NCBI RefSeq assembly: GCF_014323665.1
Contig: NZ_JABVEB010000056.1
Coordinates: 1-35,013, forward strand
Direction of reading: 5' to 3'
DNA from: Actinomadura sp. HBU206391
Lineage (GTDB): Bacteria > Actinomycetota > Actinomycetes > Streptosporangiales > Streptosporangiaceae
DNA length: 35,013 nt
Shown: positions 32,452 to 35,013 of the stretch, in pieces
How positions within the stretch are numbered: position 1 is the stretch's first letter
Layout: each line of letters starts with the position of its first letter
Translations under genes and position numbers: made by a program
The notes under the pieces: model-generated
The model's input: only the letters and a program-made list of their open reading frames with translations
Told to the model about the DNA's origin: nothing
The model's database searches: none

Positions 32452-33786
32452 ATGTCCGTGGCGATCGCCCTGCTCACCCGGGATCTGCGGGTCTGCGACA
32501 ACCCCGTTCTCGACGCCGCCGCGCGGGCCGCCGATCGGGTCGTGCCGCTGTTCGTGCTCGACGAGGCGATCTTGCGCACCGGGTTCAACCGGCCGAACCG
32601 GGCGCGCTTTCTCGCCGAATGCCTCGGCGATCTGGACGAGAGCCTGACCGGGCTCGGCGCCGGACTCGTGGTGCGCCGGGGCGACGTCGTCGCGGAGGTC
32701 GCGCGGCTCGCGCACCGCACCGGGGCGGCCGAGGTCTTCGCCGCCGCCGACGTGAGCGGTTACGCCCAGCGCCGGCAACGGCGGCTGGCCGACGGGCTCG
32801 GTGGCGAGGGCAGGTGCCTGCGCCTGCTCTCCGGTGTCACCGTGGTGCCGCCCGGCCGGCTCGTTCCCGAGGGCAAGGACCATTCCGCCGTCTTCACTCC
32901 GTACTTCCGCAAGTGGGCGGTCGCGGACCGGCGTGCTCTGCTCGGGACCCCCCGACGGCTGTGCCTGCCGGACGGCCTCGACCGCGGCCACGTGCCGGAC
33001 CAGGACGAGATCTGTCCCGGGACGACGTCGCCGCGGCTGCCTCGCGGTGGCGAGGGCACGGCCCGCGCGCTGTTCGACGGCTGGCTGCGCCACGGGATCG
33101 CCGGGTACGACCGGTGTCACGACGATCTCGCCGCCGACGCGACGAGCCGGCTGTCGCCGTACCTGCACTTCGGCTGCCTGTCGCCCACCGAGGCGGTGGT
33201 CCGCTGTGCGGGACTGGATGAAGGGCGCGCCGCCGGCCGCGAGGCGTTCGTCCGCCAGCTCGCGTGGCGCGACTTCCACCACCAGGTGCTGGCCGCCCGC
33301 CCGGACGCCGCGTCGGCCGACTACCGTCCGCGGGGGCGCTCGTGGAGCGGTGACGATCCCCGCATCGGCGCCTGGCGGGAGGGTCGCACCGGGATCCCCG
33401 TCGTCGACGCCGGCATGCGGCAACTGGCGGCGGAGGGCTGGATGCACAACCGGGCCCGCCTCATCGTCGCCGCCTATCTCACCAGGGACCTGGCCATCGA
33501 CTGGCGGCTCGGCGCCCGCCACTTCTTCGACCTGCTCGTCGACGGCGATCTGGCCAACAACACGATGAACTGGCAGTGGGTCGCGGGCACCGGCAACGAC
33601 ACCCGACGCGACCGTCCCTTCAACGTGCTGCGGCAGGCGGCGCGCTTCGACCCCACGGGCGAGTACGTGCGCCGTCATGTCGAGGAGCTCACGGGGATCG
33701 ACGGGCCGGCGGTGCACCGGCCGTGGCGGCTCGATCCGGCCGCGCGGCGCACGCTCGGCTACCCGGAGCCGCTCACGGAGGTCTGA
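32452..33786 (+). CDS. phr: Deoxyribodipyrimidine photolyase
   Basis: The 444-residue protein repairs UV-induced cyclobutane dimers using blue light. The N-terminal alpha/beta domain (ALLTRDLRVCDNPVLDAA) and the C-terminal FAD-binding domain (TSRLSPYLHFGCLSPTEAV, then FVRQLAWRDFHHQVLA, GIPVVDAGMRQLAAEGWMHNRARLIVAA and NTMNWQWVAGTGNDTR) are all present. The ATG at 32452 follows GGGGAGGAG. It is of the class I CPD photolyase type with the Trp residues for electron transfer (for instance in NWQWVAG). It overlaps the convergent gene at 33773 by 14 bases. Confidence 0.96.
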   Translation: MSVAIALLTRDLRVCDNPVLDAAARAADRVVPLFVLDEAILRTGFNRPNRARFLAECLGDLDESLTGLGAGLVVRRGDVVAEVARLAHRTGAAEVFAAADVSGYAQRRQRRLADGLGGEGRCLRLLSGVTVVPPGRLVPEGKDHSAVFTPYFRKWAVADRRALLGTPRRLCLPDGLDRGHVPDQDEICPGTTSPRLPRGGEGTARALFDGWLRHGIAGYDRCHDDLAADATSRLSPYLHFGCLSPTEAVVRCAGLDEGRAAGREAFVRQLAWRDFHHQVLAARPDAASADYRPRGRSWSGDDPRIGAWREGRTGIPVVDAGMRQLAAEGWMHNRARLIVAAYLTRDLAIDWRLGARHFFDLLVDGDLANNTMNWQWVAGTGNDTRRDRPFNVLRQAARFDPTGEYVRRHVEELTGIDGPAVHRPWRLDPAARRTLGYPEPLTEV

Positions 33787-34315
33787 GCCTTTTCCTGGAC
33801 TCGATCAGGGCGGCGATCCGTGCCACCCCGGCCAGGATCCCGAAGAGCCAGACCACCGCGCCGATGAGGGACAGAAATCCGAAGAGGCCGGTGAGCACGG
33901 CGCTGCCGACCCAGCCGCGGGAGCCGCGCATCCACGCGACGTCGTCATCGTCGCCGATGAACCAGTCCGACCCGCGGTCGCCCGCGATCAGCCGGGCCTC
34001 GCCCTGCCGCCCGCGGACGCAGCGCCCCGTCTGCTTCACCACGACGGAGGGCCGCAGCTCGCCTGCGCGGTGCCGGAAGTCGCCCTCGCAGTAGGTGCCC
34101 TTGGAGCTCCGGCCGCTGCTCTTCTCGCCGGTGATCGTCACGGTGCCCGGGCTTCCGTACGAGCCTTTCGCGGCGCCGTGATTCTTCCGCAGCTCGCTCG
34201 CGTTCCAGAGGAGGGCCGCGAAGAACACCGCGCACACGCTGAGAAGGACCGCCCACAGGAGAGGATGCCCGCCCGAGGAGCCCGGTGATGGCGCGGACGC
34301 TGTCGGCTCCGGCAA
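33773..34315 (-). CDS. Two-TM membrane protein of unknown function
   Basis: The 180-residue product has two hydrophobic spans, at about residues 19-37 (LLWAVLLSVCAVFFAALLW) and 137-165 (VLTGLFGFLSLIGAVVWLFGIL). Between them lies an approximately 100-residue soluble stretch with single Cys residues in TYCEG and GRCVRG that could form a disulfide outside the cell. An acidic GDDDD run precedes the second span. I do not recognise the family. It overlaps the phr gene end by 14 bases. A DUF3592-like membrane protein would have a similar layout, but the match is weak. Confidence 0.6.
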   Translation of the reverse strand: MPEPTASAPSPGSSGGHPLLWAVLLSVCAVFFAALLWNASELRKNHGAAKGSYGSPGTVTITGEKSSGRSSKGTYCEGDFRHRAGELRPSVVVKQTGRCVRGRQGEARLIAGDRGSDWFIGDDDDVAWMRGSRGWVGSAVLTGLFGFLSLIGAVVWLFGILAGVARIAALIESRKRLRPP

Positions 34316-34400
34316 CTCGGCACCTCTCTGCAGCCGACCGTGAATTTATGAATATAGATCCATATCAGGGTTCGTGGCCGTTCTTCGCCCGCTCAGCCGG

Positions 34401-35013
34401 TCATCTCGGCGCGCCGCCGAGGTCGGCCGGATCGGTGAGGATCTCGATGAGGGCCGGTTCGCGCCGGTCCAGGAACTCCTTCATCGCGGCCGGCAGCTCC
34501 GCGGCCCGGGTGAGACGGCGGGCGGGCAGCCCGAATCCGCGTGCCACGGCGGCGATGTCCACGCCGGCGATGTCCTTGCCGGGGAAGGCGCCGGTGCGCG
34601 CAGCCGTGCCGCCGTAGCGGCGCAGGGCCGCCGCGACCGCCGCGTACGACCGGTTGTTGATGACCACGAAGACGACCGGGATGTCGTAGCGCCGGGCCAC
34701 CCACAACGCCTGCGGGCCGAACTGGAACACGCCGTCGCCGACGACCGCGATGACCTCTCGGTCCGGGGCCCCGAGCTGGACGCCGAGCGCGGCGCCCATT
34801 CCCCAGCCCAGCGAACCCGAGGCGGTCGTGAGGAGCGACAGCGACGACCGCTGCGGCAGCCACCGCAGCAGCGCGCCCGCCGAGGTGGTGGCGTCCTCGA
34901 TCACGGTGGTCCGCTCGCCGATCACCTCGGCCAGCGCCTCGGCGACCTCGGTGACGGTGGCGTGATCGGCCTGTGCGTCGGCCCGTGTTTCGGCTGGGGT
35001 GCGGGCGGTTGCG
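34401..35013 (-). CDS. ThDP-dependent decarboxylase/synthase, C-terminal part (partial)
   Basis: The frame runs off the right edge; only the last 204 codons are visible. The region has the thiamine diphosphate-binding motif GDGVFQFGPQALW followed 20-some residues later by NN (VVFVVINNRSY), and the SGSLGWGMGAALGVQLG block typical of acetolactate synthase, pyruvate decarboxylase and benzoylformate decarboxylase relatives. The benzoylformate decarboxylase-like sequence around GWGMGAALG is the best guess. Substrate cannot be given from this part alone. No neighbour in the window suggests a pathway. Confidence 0.88.
   Translation of the reverse strand, partial: ATARTPAETRADAQADHATVTEVAEALAEVIGERTTVIEDATTSAGALLRWLPQRSSLSLLTTASGSLGWGMGAALGVQLGAPDREVIAVVGDGVFQFGPQALWVARRYDIPVVFVVINNRSYAAVAAALRRYGGTAARTGAFPGKDIAGVDIAAVARGFGLPARRLTRAAELPAAMKEFLDRREPALIEILTDPADLGGAPR

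Noticed and set aside
1..35013. CRISPR array or insertion sequence
   Set aside because: I saw no regularly spaced repeats and no transposase gene or terminal inverted repeats in the window.

Overview
The window is high-GC actinomycete chromosome. Start codons are often GTG, coding density is high, and the gene families (DUF397, DUF6247, FxsT-like NB-ARC/TPR protein, PspC, DUF1360, a pSAM2-type integrative element) are typical of actinobacteria. The mix suggests a Streptosporangiales-like mycelial organism, but no sequence here fixes the genus.

Left accessory part (1-6427). A pSAM2-type integrative element (AICE) remnant runs rightward: a membrane-anchored P-loop NTPase cut by the window edge, small unknown genes, a 5'-truncated RepSA-type replication initiator, a small excisionase and a tyrosine integrase. 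It ends at a 44-bp copy of the 3' half of tRNA-Phe (3885-3928). The same 44 bp recurs inside the intact tRNA-Phe(GAA) at 6354-6427. The 2.4 kb between the two copies is therefore a second, integrase-less mini-island, carrying two unknown genes and a DUF6247/RelE-like toxin-antitoxin pair. tRNA-Asp(GUC) follows, and core chromosome begins there.

Middle part (6652-17258). This part holds a SAM methyltransferase, a spermidine-synthase-like protein, a three-gene TRAP-TAXI uptake operon (fused permease, lipoprotein binding protein, DUF1850 partner) joined by 4-nt overlaps, a helical-repeat-like protein of unknown role, a Mut7-C RNase-domain protein, a PspC-domain protein and the helicase RecD2.

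Right accessory part (17259-27495). Two convergent DUF397 genes lie in a GC-poor stretch. They are followed by the most interesting locus of the window, a candidate NTP-dependent conflict (defence) system. On the minus strand, in transcription order, are a stand-alone EAD2-like protein, a VMAP-like protein with its own EAD2-like domain, a MoxR AAA ATPase, and a 1508-residue protein joining a SAV_2336/vWA-like domain to NB-ARC and TPRs. Divergent from them is a class III nucleotidyl cyclase carrying a C-terminal EAD2-like domain. The shared EAD2-like domain on three proteins suggests that the VMAP/MoxR sensor-chaperone machinery is wired to the cyclase as an effector.

Right end (27593-35013). 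Stress and repair genes follow: a large-subunit HPII-type catalase, a DUF1360 membrane protein, a 47-residue amphipathic peptide behind a sigma-B-like promoter, a DUF2867 SDR protein divergent from a DNA photolyase, a two-TM protein, and the C-terminal part of a ThDP-dependent decarboxylase or synthase cut by the window edge.
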